From: Armadillidium nasatum
Taxonomy: Eukaryota > Arthropoda > Malacostraca > Isopoda > Armadillidiidae
NCBI GenBank assembly: GCA_009176605.1
Contig: SEYY01023495.1
Coordinates: 1 to 35,132 of the forward strand
DNA: 35,132 nucleotides
Reading direction: 5' to 3'
The position numbers were made by a program, and so were the translations under genes. Positions within the stretch are counted from its first letter, which is position 1. Each line of letters begins with the position of its first letter. Below, in pieces: positions 1 to 13,690 of the stretch. Under the pieces are notes generated by a model that saw only the letters and a program-made list of their open reading frames with translations, made no database searches and had not been told where the DNA came from.

Positions 1-1150
1 AATCAGTTATTTATTTTAAATTATTTGTTTTATGTTCATTCTATGTCTGTGTTAAATGGAAAGATGTTATTAATTATTTTTATTTTTCAGAATATTGATT
101 TTTATTATTTTTGAATTTATATGTTTTACATTCAAGTATTAGGCCTCCACCAATAGGGAATTAAATTGTTCATACAAGGAAAAAGCCTTCAATAAGGTAA
201 AGTTGTATATACTTATTATATTATGTAACGATGTTAATTATTGACTCTAATGTGTATAATGGTAATTGTAACACATACCTAATATTAATGGGATAAAGAT
301 TTAATAAAACCAATCTCCATAGGCTTCTAGTATCGGGACTAAATTATACAGAATCCAGTCCTGGACACCTTGTGAGACCATTACAACCTGTGGACGTCTA
401 ATGCTGGTTGTCGACCATTCCAGCCTTGTATCATTACCGGATCCCCAATAGTGAAGCATCCATTCAGTATCTTGTAGCATTGAAGAAGAAAACAAGATAC
501 TATATACAAACCAAAAAAATTATACAAGGAAAGGAAGAGAGAAGCCAGCTACAACTATCAAATTAGATAAGCCAAAAATATTATATAATCTTCTTCCAAC
601 TCCTGTATTTCATCACTAACAACTCCACTTAAGAGGAAAATATTTCTCCTAGTTTAAGTATTAACTGACACAGCAAGTTGTTGCCAATTCCCAACACTAT
701 CCCATTAATAGAGGTTAAATACCGGACATTCCTTAATAAACAAGAGTGCAAAATTAATGACAAAAAGAGATAAACTATAAAATTTTGGTCTGTTTTAAAT
801 ATAATTCCATTTAATAAAAGTTAAACTTATTCATTTTAATAAATTTTTTTTGTTTGATTAGCAATTCATCATTAAGTAAATGTAATATCAGTAAACATTT
901 CTTTTACTATCCCTCATCCCTTATACTTTAGTTAAATTGTTTGATTGATAGTAAAACTAGGTTCGTTAAAGTTAATTGACTAGTGCAAATAGTGTCCCAT
1001 ATAAACACGCAAAGCTTGTGATAGGTTGGCCCCTTTTTCATGGCTGACGGATTTGAATGTAATATATAGGTGTTCCATCAAATCTTGGGTCATTTTCCAA
1101 AAGTCCTGTGTAGGCAGGTTAGTTCATTCACAAGTTCTAGCTCTCCCTAA
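1..1150. other. AT-rich unique sequence, no supported gene
   Basis: The stretch is AT-rich with many short A and T runs. Apart from one doubtful open frame (301-495, listed separately) I see no domain, RNA gene or transposon end in it. It may be host intergenic or intronic DNA to the left of the transposon cluster. Confidence 0.5.
301..495 (-). other. possible single coding exon, unidentified
   Basis: A 64-residue open frame on the minus strand has a non-repetitive, protein-like composition rich in Trp, Tyr and Val (for example RRPQVVMVSQGVQDW). It is preceded by a pyrimidine-rich tract and an AG that could act as a splice acceptor. It ends in a stop with no obvious donor, so it would have to be a last exon. 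The RRPQVV...DW stretch faintly recalls the central strand of PC-esterase/SGNH proteins such as CASD1, but this rests on memory of the family and is weak. It may equally be a chance open frame. Confidence 0.18.
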
Positions 1151-1337
<187 letters not shown>

Positions 1338-1379
1338 ACCGACCGGGACTGGAATTTTGCCGGGGCCGGGGTTGCCTTA

Positions 1380-1780
1380 AAATTGTAAAGAGGTCAATAG
1401 CACTGAAATTTTTGGTTAAGAAAATTAGATATAAATTTAATTCAGGTTTATTTAATTATAAGGAAGGAGTAGAATAGCCAACATTCACTTAAATTAATGA
1501 TTATATGCATTTTCTCAGAAAAAAAAAAGTTAAGAAAATTACAAATTTTGTATAATAAAAGTTTAAAAAAAGTAAAAAAAACATTTTTTTTTTATTCATA
1601 ATAGTGATTCAACAGGTTAATCTAGGTAAGACCCTAAAGTAAAGTTTCAAAAAATGTAAGATATAAAATTATCAATTTAACCTGCTTTTATACATATCAT
1701 TGTTATTTTATTGCTATGTACCAAATTTGTATCATTTAGCTACATTATTTCAAAATTATTATTTTGTTTATACTTTCAGT
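1380..1780. other. AT-rich non-coding interior of hAT-ii
   Basis: This stretch between the left hAT-ii terminus and the BED start has long A and T runs and no open frame of interest. It ends in a pyrimidine-rich tract with AG at 1778-1779, a plausible splice acceptor six bases before the BED ATG. Confidence 0.6.
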
Positions 1781-1784
1781 CAAT

Positions 1785-1889
1785 ATGACTAAAAGATCAG
1801 CTTCAGCAGTATGGGAGTACTTTACAATGTTTCAGGATAGGCTCGAAATAGCTAAATGTAACATTTGCAGTCATGAAATTAGAAGATGA
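1785..1889 (+). pseudogene. BED-type zinc-finger start of a hAT transposase (fragment)
   Basis: An ATG at 1785 opens 34 codons before a TGA at 1887. The peptide contains SASAVWEYF and then CNIC (C-x2-C), the typical opening of the BED DNA-binding finger found at the N-terminus of hAT transposases: an aromatic pair followed by the first two zinc ligands. The two His ligands expected about 20 residues later are not seen in frame because of the stop or a frameshift. It is preceded by a splice-acceptor-like sequence. It lies outside the inner hAT-iii termini, so I assign it to hAT-ii. A separate older hAT fragment is also possible. Confidence 0.6.
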
Positions 1890-2119
1890 TCTTAGGGTGC
1901 CCAAAGTAAAAAATTACTTATTTTCTTTGTTCAGTAAAGAGGCAAGAATGTTTTATTTTCTTTTGAAATTTGCATGTACTGACACCTCTTTGCCAAGTGA
2001 GATAATAATTATAATTCAATTCAATTTACAAATCTTTATTCAGATAAATAATACATAATGCAGATTTAAAGTTTAATAAGTAGGTAATATACTATCAAAT
2101 TCAATAATAATCTTATAAA

Positions 2120-2120
2120 A

Positions 2121-2164
<44 letters not shown>
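2120..2164. repeat. (AAT)n trinucleotide microsatellite
   Basis: About 15 copies of AAT/ATA lie just left of the (TA)n array that flanks hAT-iii. Confidence 0.9.
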
Positions 2165-2167
<3 letters not shown>

Positions 2168-2179
2168 TTCTGTAATATT

Positions 2180-2390
<211 letters not shown>

Positions 2391-2421
2391 AAATATAAAA
2401 AAAGCACTTTCTCTGGCAAGA

Positions 2422-3471
2422 GTGAAAAATGTAGATTGCTTTGCACACCAAACTCAGATAGTAGTTAAAAATTCCATTATGAGTCAAAAATGTGCATCCG
2501 ATTTAATAACCAAATGTAGGTTAATTGCTACGCATTTCAATCACTCCGTTGTAGCCCAAAATGAGCTGAAGAAAATACAAACCAGATTAAATGTTCGTCC
2601 ACTTTCTGTCATGCAAGATATTCAAACACGCTGGAATAGTAGTTTGCATATGCTTGAGAGGATGAGCGAAATTAATGATTCCATTTGCCTTTATGCTTCA
2701 AGCAGCACAAAAATAAAGCCTCTAACAGCTGACGAAAATGACATTTTAAATAATTGTATTAATATCCTTAAGCCTTTTGAAGAATTAACAAAGACTATAA
2801 GTTTAGCTAAATCATGTTTGTCAGATGTGATACCACTGATTTCAACATTGAAAGTTGTGTTAACAAATGTTATTAAGTCTAAGGGAGTTTCAAGGATGAC
2901 TGAAACATTAATGAAGGAGGTGAACGACAGATTTGAAAACCTGGAAAATGATGATGCTTATACAATTGCATCCTTTTTAGATCCCAGGTACCAGGTACAA
3001 AACAAAATTTTTTAAACTTGTTTCTTAGAATGTTAAAATCAAATTTGGATGCTTATGTGATGAGATGATAGAAACAGCTAAAATAGCTCATTTTTCAAGA
3101 AAAAGCAAAAGCTCTCAGATGCAAATGAAACAAAATCTGTTAGCTTAAGCATTGCTAAATCAATGAAAGATCTTCTAGCTTCCAGCAGAGATGAAGAATC
3201 ACAGTCAGAAGTGTCAAAGGATACAATATCGATTATTGAAAATTATCTAAAACTCCCACGTTTGGAGGCAGATAAATACCAACTGGTTTGGTGGAAAGAT
3301 AATTGCAAAAGTTTCCCTTTTCTTGCTGAGCTGGCAAGGACTTATTTAGCATGTGCTTCAACTAGTGTTCCTAGTGAGCGTCTTTTCAGTGGAGCAGGCC
3401 TCATTTACGACGAAAAGCGACCCAAACTTTCACCTGAAAGAGCCCCAAAAGCTTTTATTTCTAAAAAATAA
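2422..3471 (+). pseudogene. hAT transposase, C-terminal half, decayed
   Basis: The first open piece (2422-3015) carries the hAT middle region: a CFAHQ motif, then DIQTRWNSSLHMLER, then FLDPRYQ, which is the region of the last catalytic residues. A stretch with stops and shifts (3016-3162) follows. The second open piece (3163-3471) holds the hATC dimerisation domain: WWKDN, then LARTYLACASTSVPSERLFS, then RPKLSPERA. The N-terminal BED finger and the first catalytic Asp region are absent. The product would be a nuclear DNA transposase acting on the TAGAGGTGGACC termini, but this copy is inactive. Confidence 0.85.
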
Positions 3472-3536
3472 CTTACCAATTATTAACTTCAAATGAAATA
3501 TGTGAAACTGTGAAGTGTGAAGGTAATATTGAATTA

Positions 3537-3651
<115 letters not shown>

Positions 3652-3796
3652 ACCTTTTTCCAAGTGGGTGGAGGTTGGAGAAGAGGTTGGTGGGGTGTTC
3701 AAGAGTTGGATCCCCGTCCCATACCCTCGTAACAAAGATTCTGGATATTATATTTAAAATTCCAAGAATCTCTGGCAAAAACTCTTAAAAAATTAA

Positions 3797-3979
<183 letters not shown>

Positions 3980-5108
3980 TAGCAGAAAAGGAGCTTTCAA
4001 AAGAAACAGAAAAGAAAAAGTAAATATTGAAAAAACAAGAAAAAAATCTTAATTTTCTTATATTTTGTTTGAAATTTTTTTATTATTATTTGACTGATTG
4101 AGCTGAAATTTTCAGGGTATATGCATTTTTTTTCCCGAAGTTCTGAGTTCGTTTCGAACATTTTTCTGAATCTATAACGGTTTGAAAGTTATTTCGTCCC
4201 AAAATTGAAAAAAAAATGAATAACTGGGTCAAACCACTGGTCCACATGAGCTGAAAATTTAACTGAACAATCTTAGCCCCAATTTTTTGCATTATTTCGA
4301 ACAGATTTTTGATATCACGTCTAGAAAAAAAGTTATAAGCAATTGAAAAAATTGTACCGTTCCGAAGAAAAAAAAATTGTATTTAAAAAGGAAATGCTAC
4401 CTATTAAATTTTTTTTTTTTTTTTTTTTTATATTGTTTAGAGGAGGAACAGGACAGCAACTTTTATTAGTGCATTATTAAAAGCCATTTGTTTGAAACGA
4501 AATATAACCTCTCAAACTTTTGGAATTTTTGAAATTTGGTCAAAAATGGACTTTTTTGAGAGGCTATATCTTAAAACCAACGAATCGCATCGAATAACAT
4601 AGAGAAAAAATTGTAGCCCCATCCTTCTTCTCTATACCCACCAAAAATAAGAAATGTTATAGTTGTAGTTTTTTTTTCAAAAATTTTTGTCTGAAAAAGT
4701 GGATTTAAAAGGAAAAAAAATTGTTTTTCGATAGATGGTCAGTTCTGGGCCTATAACATTTTTTTTATAAATCTGGGAACAAAAGTCTGTTAGAAGCTTT
4801 TGTAGAACATAGAATTCTGAATATACAGTCTAAATTTCAGATCATTCCAAAAGTGGTTTGGCCACTTTATTCCTTTGAAATAGGGTCAAATTTCCAAAAA
4901 AACTTTTTAACAGTTATAGACTCAGAAAAACGCTAGAATTGGACTATTCTTTACCGGGAAAAAAAGCTACACACAGTGAAAATTTCAGGAGAATTGGCTG
5001 AAAATTGAATTTTTTTTTAAACTGAACTCCCATAGGTAAAATTTGCCTTTTCAACCCCGGCAGGCAAACCCCGGTTTTAGCCGGGGCCGGGGCGGGGGCC
5101 CGGTCGGT

Positions 5109-5227
<119 letters not shown>

Positions 5228-5401
5228 CTTCAACTTATTTATCACACATATATTATACAGCTAGATCAACACCTCATTACTTAAACTAAAATGTGGTTTA
5301 CTATTTATTACATCTTCACTTTGCACTTTATTATTCTTTTTTATGCACACATTATTACCAGAAAACCTTACTATTGAATTGGGACCATGATACACTGCTT
5401 C

Positions 5402-5835
5402 TTATTTGTTTCTGCCATATTGCTGGTTTTTTACATGAACAAATTTTGCATCTTGTAGGTTCTGTGGCACATATATTTTAGTATTTTTGGCAGAAAATTC
5501 TGGAGATAGAGAAAGCCCCAAGAAAAACTTCAACTTTTCTGCATATGTTTTTATTGAAAGTGGAAAGGACTCCACTTGCTCTATTAAGACTCCAGGTAGG
5601 GATGGACTTTGACCCATCATTAGGATAGCAGAGGTTATTCCTTCTGAATTCAATGGGCATTTCTTAAACATTAAAGCACTAGGGGTAAATAATAATTTTG
5701 TACATCTTCCAACTCATCCGACAGCATGGCTTAAAGAGATCTCAATAGGGTTCTATGATAGTTTTCAATGAATCCATTACTCTGAGGAGTACAGGCAGAA
5801 GTAAAGTAAAGTTGAGAAACTCTTTCCCTTAAAAC
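5402..5835 (-). pseudogene. LTR-retroelement integrase relic (catalytic end and C-terminal part)
   Basis: Reading the minus strand from about 5835, the translation gives TPQSNGFIENYHRTLLRSL, the hallmark of the integrase core around the last catalytic Glu (codon at 5766-5764). After a stop and a frameshift near 5670 it continues with NSEGITSAILMMGQSPSLPG and YVPQNL...FVHVKNQQYG, matching the region where Gypsy/BEL integrases lead into their C-terminal domain. The rest of this element is not recognisable nearby. It is not collinear with Gypsy-1 or Gypsy-2 and appears to be an older, different element. Confidence 0.65.
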
Positions 5836-7742
<1,907 letters not shown>

Positions 7743-8222
7743 TTGAATGTGCTGACAGTAAACCATATTCTGTTACCCCCTACTATCTCTATTCTCAATT
7801 TTCAGCCAAAGGCGGATGTTGCGCTTAAGTTTGCAAAGATGTTATTTGCTCTCTTGTCTCTAACTTGGAGTCTACTGAATTCTCTACTTTATGGCTTAAA
7901 CTCTTTCAATTCTACTACTGAATTTAATTGTTGTTTATTTATCTCCTAATTCTACAGACAATAAAAAAATCTTCGACTATTTAAACTCCAAAATAGAGCA
8001 CATTCTTACTTCTCCTTTCTCCAAAATCATCATTTAAGGTGATTTCAATGTTCACCACTGCCAATGGCTTTCATCTTGTTCTCATTATCCAGCCAGTCAA
8101 CTCATCTTTGACTTTACTATCCAGAACAACCTTGAGCAGTTGGTGCAACTCCCTACCCATATCCCTGACCATCTTGGTGATGAACCCAATATACTTGATC
8201 TTTCCTTAACCTTTTATCCTTC
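7743..8222 (+). pseudogene. LINE-A apurinic/apyrimidinic-type endonuclease remnant
   Basis: Across shifting frames the translation gives STLWLKL, then an active-site-like [10 protein letters not shown] (about 8039-8068), then NILDLSLTF (about 8187-8213). These correspond to the central and C-terminal blocks of the EEP/AP endonuclease that nicks the target for non-LTR retrotransposition. A stop lies just before the GDFN block. The N-terminal part is poorly preserved. Confidence 0.7.
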
Positions 8223-8364
8223 TGCTTACAGTTAAACTCTTTCCTCCTCTGGGTTCATCTGATTAATATGACAATAAACTCTTATATCCCTATCTTGTTC
8301 TGTCTCTTCAAGTCTTACGCAACAACGGCCCCACATTCGGTGAGGAGACGTCTTTGCCACTTAA

Positions 8365-10160
8365 GTGCTGCTAACTGGTTTGACTTGCGGTAGTAATTCT
8401 CTCATTTCCCATGAAATGATTACTGCTTTCATGAGAGGTCCTTCTGAGAGTGCAAAGAACATAACAGAGGTTATTCTCTCTGGAATGGAGGTGTACATTC
8501 CATATTTTTTCATTTCTACTAAACCTAATAAACCTTGGTTTAAGTCTACTTGTTCTCGCGCTATTCGCCGCAGGGATACTGCCTTCAAAGATTACCATCT
8601 ACTTCAAACTCCTGAAAATCATTCAACTTATATTTCATCTCAGAATCATGCAAAATCTATTCATCTAGATACCAAAAACTCTTTTCTCTGCTGTAAATTC
8701 AATAACATTCTTGATTCCTCTTCCTCTCGCCCTTTCTGGCATTTTGCAAAAAATATCAACTCCAACTTCGCTTCTTCCTCTTTCTGTCCTTTAATATCTT
8801 ACAACGGAACAATTGCTTTTTTAAACTTTCTTCTAAAGCTGAACTCTTCGCTCAAACTTTTGCCTCTAATTCAACCTTAGACGATTCTGGAGTTACACTT
8901 CCTTCTTCAATCTCCTCCAACTCATTTATGCCTAAAATTAGAATTTCTTCTAAAGATATCATTTCTGCTCTCTCTGAGCTTAATACTAAGAAGGCATATG
9001 GTCCTGATGGTATTCCTCCTGCGGTTCTCAAAACTTATCCTTCTATTTCATATCTATCTCTTCACTTCAAACTTCCCTTCTTGCTGGAAAAGTGTGCTCA
9101 TTCAGCCTGTGCCTGTGCCCTCTTAACTAACTAACGTTCTATTTCTTTAACCTACATTCTTTCAAAAGTTTTTGAATCTATCCTTAACAGGAAGATTTGG
9201 AAGCACCTTAATTCTTCTAATCTTATCTCTGATAGCCAGTATGGCTTTCGTAAAGAACGTTCTACTAGTGATCTTCTTTCCCTACTTTCTGACTCTTAAT
9301 CCTCCGCTCTTCTGGATTTCAGTGAGTCTTTCGCTGTGGTGATATAAATATCAAAAACCTTAGATAAAGTCTAGCACAAAGCTTTAATTTTCTTTCCGGT
9401 CATCCTATAGCAGCTGTTTTAGATGGCCACCATTCTTTCTATAAATCTATAAATTGTGGTGCTCCTCAAGAATCTGTTCTATCTCCAACTCTTTTTCTCA
9501 TTTTCATCAATAACCTTCTCTCTATTACTTTGTTTCCTATACATTCCTATGATGATGACTCCACCTTTCAATACTAATTTTAATTTGAAAGATGCCCCAC
9601 CCAACAGCAGTTAATAGATTTAAGAAGAATGGACTGGAGCAACTGACCTCTGATCTTTCTCATATTTAAAATTATGGCAGAGAAAACATGGTCATTTTCA
9701 ATGCCCCAAAAACTAAATTTCTCCCTCTTTCTACTTGACACAATCTTCCACACAACTATGACATCTTCGAAGACACTAAACTCAAACCTTCTCATGTCCT
9801 CAATAATCTTGGTGTTTCATTTTCTCCTGATCTTTTATGGAAAGGTCACATTTTTTCTGTTTCTAAACAAACTTATAAGAGAGTGGGTGTTCTGAGGCAC
9901 CTTCGTGGTTTTTTTATGCCACCCTAGTTGCTTGCTCTGTGTAGGGGTATTGTTTGCCCCTGTATGGAGTACACCTCACATTTGGGGTGGTTCCACACAT
10001 ACAGCTCTTCTATATATAGGGCATTTTGTCTCATTCTTTTTCCAGGTCTTACTCTCTCCAATCTTTCTTCCCACTGAATTGTTGCGCTACTCTCTCTATA
10101 CTATTGCTATTACAACTGACACTGATCTTTTAAACTCTCACATCGCATTCCTCTTTCATT
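8365..10160 (+). pseudogene. LINE-A reverse transcriptase remnant
   Basis: An open piece at 8365-8880 (171 codons) covers the linker after the endonuclease, including KPWFKSTCSRAIRRRD. A piece from 8928 includes NTKKAYGPDGIPPAVLK, the first RT block. QYGFRKERST and a catalytic block with YDDD instead of YADD at 9548-9559 follow. The tail has EYTSHIWGGS (about 9970-9995), the LINE C-terminal region. Numerous stops and shifts make it inactive. Confidence 0.8.
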
Positions 10161-10204
10161 GAGAAGGGTTCATGCAACAAGATTTTCTACATAGTCTCAT
10201 TAAG

Positions 10205-10987
10205 GTTCGAGTTGTGTGTTTCTGAAGAAGACATCATACTTGTGTGGAAGATTGTGTCAAGCAGAGAGATGGAGGAATTGAGTTTTGGTGCCATTGAAAA
10301 CAAAAATATTTTCTCTGCCCCAATTTGAAATGCGATAGATCAGGGGTCAGTTGTGTCAAAAAAAAACCTCTCTTGCCTTTATTAACTGCTGTTGGGAGAG
10401 GTGCCTTTCAAATTAAAGAGTAATAAAAGATGGAGTCATCAGCATAGGAGTAGATAGGAAATAAAATAAGAGAAAAGGTTATTAATAAAAGCAGAAAAAG
10501 TGTTGTAGATAGGAAAGTTTGGAAATCAAAGCTTTGTGACAGACCCTATAGAAAACTTTCAATATCTCCAGAGTGACAGCAATAGATTCATAGAAATAAT
10601 GAAGAACAAAGGAATAAGAGTCAAAGAGAAGGGAAAGAAGATCACCAGTAGAGCGTTTCTTACAAAAGCCATACTGGCGATCAGAGGTAAGATTAGGAGA
10701 ATTGAGATGTTTCCAAATCTTCCTGTTAAGGATAGAGAAAACTTTAAAGAACGAGGTAAAGAAATGAGACAGTACTTAGAGGGTTGAGAGGGGTCTCTCT
10801 TTTTTGGCACAAACTGAATGAGCACACGTTTCCAATAAGAAGGGAAGGTTGAAGTAGAAAGACATAAATAGTTTACCAAGGAAGGGTGAAAGCTCCGAAG
10901 CATAAGTTTTGAGAACCACAGGAAGGATACCATCAGGACAGTACGCTTTATAGTGTTAAGCTTTGAGGGAGCAGAAAAGATGTCTTT

Positions 10988-10990
<3 letters not shown>
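10205..10990 (-). mobile_element. inverted non-LTR copy (LINE-B), RT fragment
   Basis: The minus strand from about 10990 to 10205 encodes the same RT segment as LINE-A from about 8940 to 9790: SKDIFSA, a GPDGI-like block near 10937-10923, a lysine-rich palm region, and SYADDS at about 10450. Non-coding details are shared too, such as the tract around CTTGACACAATCTTCCACAC. By eye identity to LINE-A is roughly 80%. The two copies meet head to head at about 10204/10205, so the RNA of this region could fold into a long imperfect hairpin. The 5' side runs into a (TA)n array. Confidence 0.75.

Positions 10991-11026
<36 letters not shown>
10990..11026. repeat. (TA)n microsatellite between LINE-B and Gypsy-1
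   Basis: A 37-bp pure TA array marking the junction between the truncated LINE-B and the truncated 3' end of Gypsy-1. Confidence 0.95.
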
Positions 11027-11029
<3 letters not shown>

Positions 11030-11067
11030 CTGGTTCGCACGTCACATTTTCTCATTTTCTCACTTTA

Positions 11068-11262
11068 TTATAAGCTTTTGTTATTAATGTAAATACCACC
11101 ATATGGGTGAAAACTCTCATTTAAATGATTGACTAGGTTTCGGGTTAATTTCCTTAAATTGGCCCCTGGATATGGAGCATATACCACTTCCATATTTGGA
11201 AAATACTCAGGATTATGTTCTCTTTCCATTTCCGCCACCCATGAATGACCCAAAACTAACAT
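11068..11262 (-). pseudogene. Gypsy-1 third ORF: N-terminal part of an SGNH-like hydrolase
   Basis: An ATG at 11262 immediately follows a strong splice-acceptor sequence. The peptide begins MLVLGHSWVAEME, where GHS matches the SGNH block I nucleophile motif (G-x-S near the N-terminus after a short beta strand). YPGANLRKL, about 30 residues later, resembles block II with its glycine. The frame ends after 64 codons, close to the element's truncation, so blocks III and V are missing. The matching ORF in Gypsy-2 is longer and supports the assignment. It takes the position of env in errantiviruses, but nothing here looks like an envelope: no signal peptide, furin site or transmembrane segment. Confidence 0.55.
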
Positions 11263-11276
11263 CTGAAAAAAAAAAA
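11263..11276 (-). promoter_or_regulatory. splice acceptor of Gypsy-1 third ORF
   Basis: On the minus strand a run of eleven T is followed by CAG and then directly by the ATG of the third ORF. This is a textbook 3' splice site placed to make a subgenomic RNA for ORF3. A matching donor could be GTAAGT at 18156-18151 upstream of gag, but this pairing is inference. Confidence 0.55.
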
Positions 11277-11342
11277 TAAAACTATTACCATTAATATATA
11301 AAATATATATATATTTTTTTTTTTGTTAGTTAAAAAAAAAAA

Positions 11343-11378
<36 letters not shown>

Positions 11379-11442
11379 TTTCCAATTATTTATTTTAATT
11401 GAGCCTAATTCTATATAAACGTTCATACTTAATGCTCGCTAG
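11277..11442. other. low-complexity A/T runs between Gypsy-1 pol tail and third ORF
   Basis: The stretch contains a run of about 30 T, an A run and short TA repeats. In the element's orientation it lies just upstream of the ORF3 splice acceptor and would be intronic in a spliced transcript. Confidence 0.6.
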
Positions 11443-12300
11443 TTATTGCTTTCTTTTTCTTTCCAATATACATGGCTGTACTAGGGGAAGATCTATACAA
11501 CTTCCCTGGGACCTTGTGTGGGGCTTCCCATGCAATTTTTGCAACCTCGATATCTCCTCCTCATTCAACTCCTCTTGAAATCCAGAAAAATCCAAGTCTC
11601 CCTCTGGAAACTGGTTTCTATCATCTATGTCTCCTTCCTCTTTATCATTCAAATCTGTATCATTCAGATTTTCGAAACCTCTAAAAAGTCAGACTCAATG
11701 GTTTGAGTCTCTTTAGTCAGTTGCGGAAAACTCCATGAAATTCTTCTTTTTATGCTCTCTAAATCTTTATGTAGGTTTGCTTCCTCTATTGACTGATCCA
11801 TATTCTCACTAGAACTAATTATACTAATTTGGTTAGATGGTTCTTTAGCGAGTTTGTAAGTTCGCAAAGCACTTTTACTCTTTTGATAATGGTCCATTAG
11901 AAACTCCATCAACCTTGGGGATGGAGTTAAAATTACTGGTCTCATTCTGTATTTGGTGTTTGTCTGATTGTTATTGGTGATCCTTCAGTGTTATTTTCAA
12001 CAATGAAACTACAGGAAGGTGAATCCAATACAGGAAGTACTACATCCTGAAAAAGTTTTAAATTCGCTTTCATCTGCTGGAGCAACTGTTCACATTTTTT
12101 CTGAGTTTCTACAGTTACTTCAAAACCTTCAAAGTCAGGATCATCTGGTTCCAAGTCAGGCATGGCCACCTCATATTCTCGAAAATCCACTTCTGGATCC
12201 GGAACATCTTTTGGTTCATTTATATCATTTATATCCAATTCTGGCTCTGGTTCTGGATCAACCAAATCCATAATCCACTTTTGGAAAAGATGATTGTTTT
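11443..12300 (-). pseudogene. Gypsy-1 pol C-terminal tail
   Basis: After the integrase GPY module the frame continues with an acidic, proline- and glutamate-rich low-complexity region, then two shorter pieces in other frames (11945-11664 and 11652-11443). The last piece contains KPHTRSQGSCIDLPL. The equivalent tail of Gypsy-2 has GPQTRSRGPVRTLPL near its end, so this TRS-x-G...LP motif marks the conserved end of pol in this lineage. The function is unknown. Two frameshifts break it here. Confidence 0.6.
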
Positions 12301-13690
12301 CCAAGTAGTGTGGTGGTAATATCCATCTCCTTAATTGTCTGTGATGGACCTTAAATTGTTTTCCTTCTTCTGATTCTACTATATATGTGACTTGATTATC
12401 ATTTACTTGTATAATTTTGTATGGTCCATGATACCTGGGTTTAAATTTATTTGTAACCAAATCTCCAGGTAAATGTATTTTCAAACCCACTGTTTGGTGG
12501 ATATTATAAGGCTGAAAATGGGCATGCCCAGGCTGCCAAAACAAATCCTTTCTTCTTCCAAGATAGCCCCAAATGTGGGGTATGTTTTTCTTTTAGGATG
12601 TAGTCACATGGTGACAATCCCAATTGGGAATGCTCTGTATGATTTTAGATCAATACAATTCAAGGCAGCTCTGTATACCACATTGTATAATTGGTGATAG
12701 ACATTCTTAAATATTGTGTAATGGTCCTATTTATTCTCTCCACAGCCACATTGGATGAAGGTGCACAAGGAGTGGAAAGGATATGTTTTATATTGTTCAA
12801 CTGTAACATCTCTTCAAATTCTGGCCCAACAAATTCTCGGCCATTGTCAGTTAATAATCTTTCTGGTATGTTAGGTAAGATAAGGAAGCATTAACTGTTG
12901 GAAAGTATTTGTGATTGTTAGAGATTGCTTTATTTTTAATTGGAACAGCCGCAATCCATTTTGTATGATGATCCACCATGACCAGAGCATAATTATTACC
13001 TTGTTTGGTCTTTGGTAGCTGCAACAGGTCCATGGCAACCAATTCAAAAGGAAAATCAGTACTGATTTTTATAGTAGGTGGTGTATAAATAATGTTGGAT
13101 GTTTTTGAGGCTTGGCATTTATAACAAGATGTGGTTATATCATAACAGATATCATAACCTTTAGGATGCCACACATGTCTATTCACTAATGAAATCAACT
13201 TACTCTTCCCTATGTGTGCAAAATTCACGTGGGCCATAATAGCTAGGTCTGTGAAGACTGGAAAAGGGACAATGTAGGTGGTTTCATGATACTTATTGAT
13301 TTTACAAAGCATTTTGTCTTTTATGAAAATATATTTCTTAAACCTGATAAATTTCTTAAGGGAGCCATCCCAACGTCTATTATGTTTTATGGCCCTATAT
13401 AATTGTTTAAGGACAGGATCTTGTTTCTGGTAACTATGTACTTCCTCCGGTGTTAAAGCGATGACATCCAAAATTGGATCTTCATGCTCCAAAACCAATT
13501 GATAGACTTTAGCTACTAGTACCTCCCCACCAGATTCCATCTGGTTACTTTTATTGCTTATTATCTCTGGTTCAATTGGAGTTGGATCTTCCAATGATTC
13601 ATTCAACAACTGATATTCTTCAAATTCCTCATTTACTGTAATAATTTTGGCCTGGGGTTGTTTTTCTTGAGTTCCTATCCTTGATAATAA
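12301..13690 (-). pseudogene. Gypsy-1 integrase, frame-broken
   Basis: The zinc-binding HHCC region is present (AHVNFAHIGKSKL, then CYKCQ). The catalytic core follows: the first Asp in AMDLLQL at about 13030, the second Asp in TDNGREF at 12848, and Glu in SSNVAVERINRT at 12740. The spacing between the second Asp and Glu is 35 residues, the canonical D,D35E arrangement. The C-terminal GPY/F module (RYHGPYKII, about 12430, then VHHRQLRRW) is intact. Frames change between the first Asp and the second Asp and again near 12545, so the protein is not made as one piece. Confidence 0.9.

Larger units (their letters stand above)
7743..10204 (+). mobile_element. non-LTR retrotransposon copy (LINE-A), decayed
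   Basis: The plus strand carries, in order, an endonuclease remnant and a reverse transcriptase remnant of one non-LTR family, with many stops and frameshifts. The same family is seen inverted at 10205-10990 (LINE-B) and again at 31024-34333 (LINE-C). The RT style (GPDGIPPAVLK, QYGFRKERST, HIWGGS) suits the jockey/CR1-like group. The 5' end is uncertain. The 3' side stops abruptly at about 10204, where the inverted copy begins. Confidence 0.8.

Noticed and set aside
5070-5105. G-quadruplex in the GGGGCC-rich hAT-ii end
   Set aside because: G runs are present, but the stretch is strongly self-complementary (GGGGCC/GGCCCC) and better explained as the subterminal repeats of the transposon.
11472-12273. 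Plus-strand open frames opposite the Gypsy-1 pol tail
   Set aside because: They are shadows of the acidic Pro/Glu-rich pol tail on the other strand.
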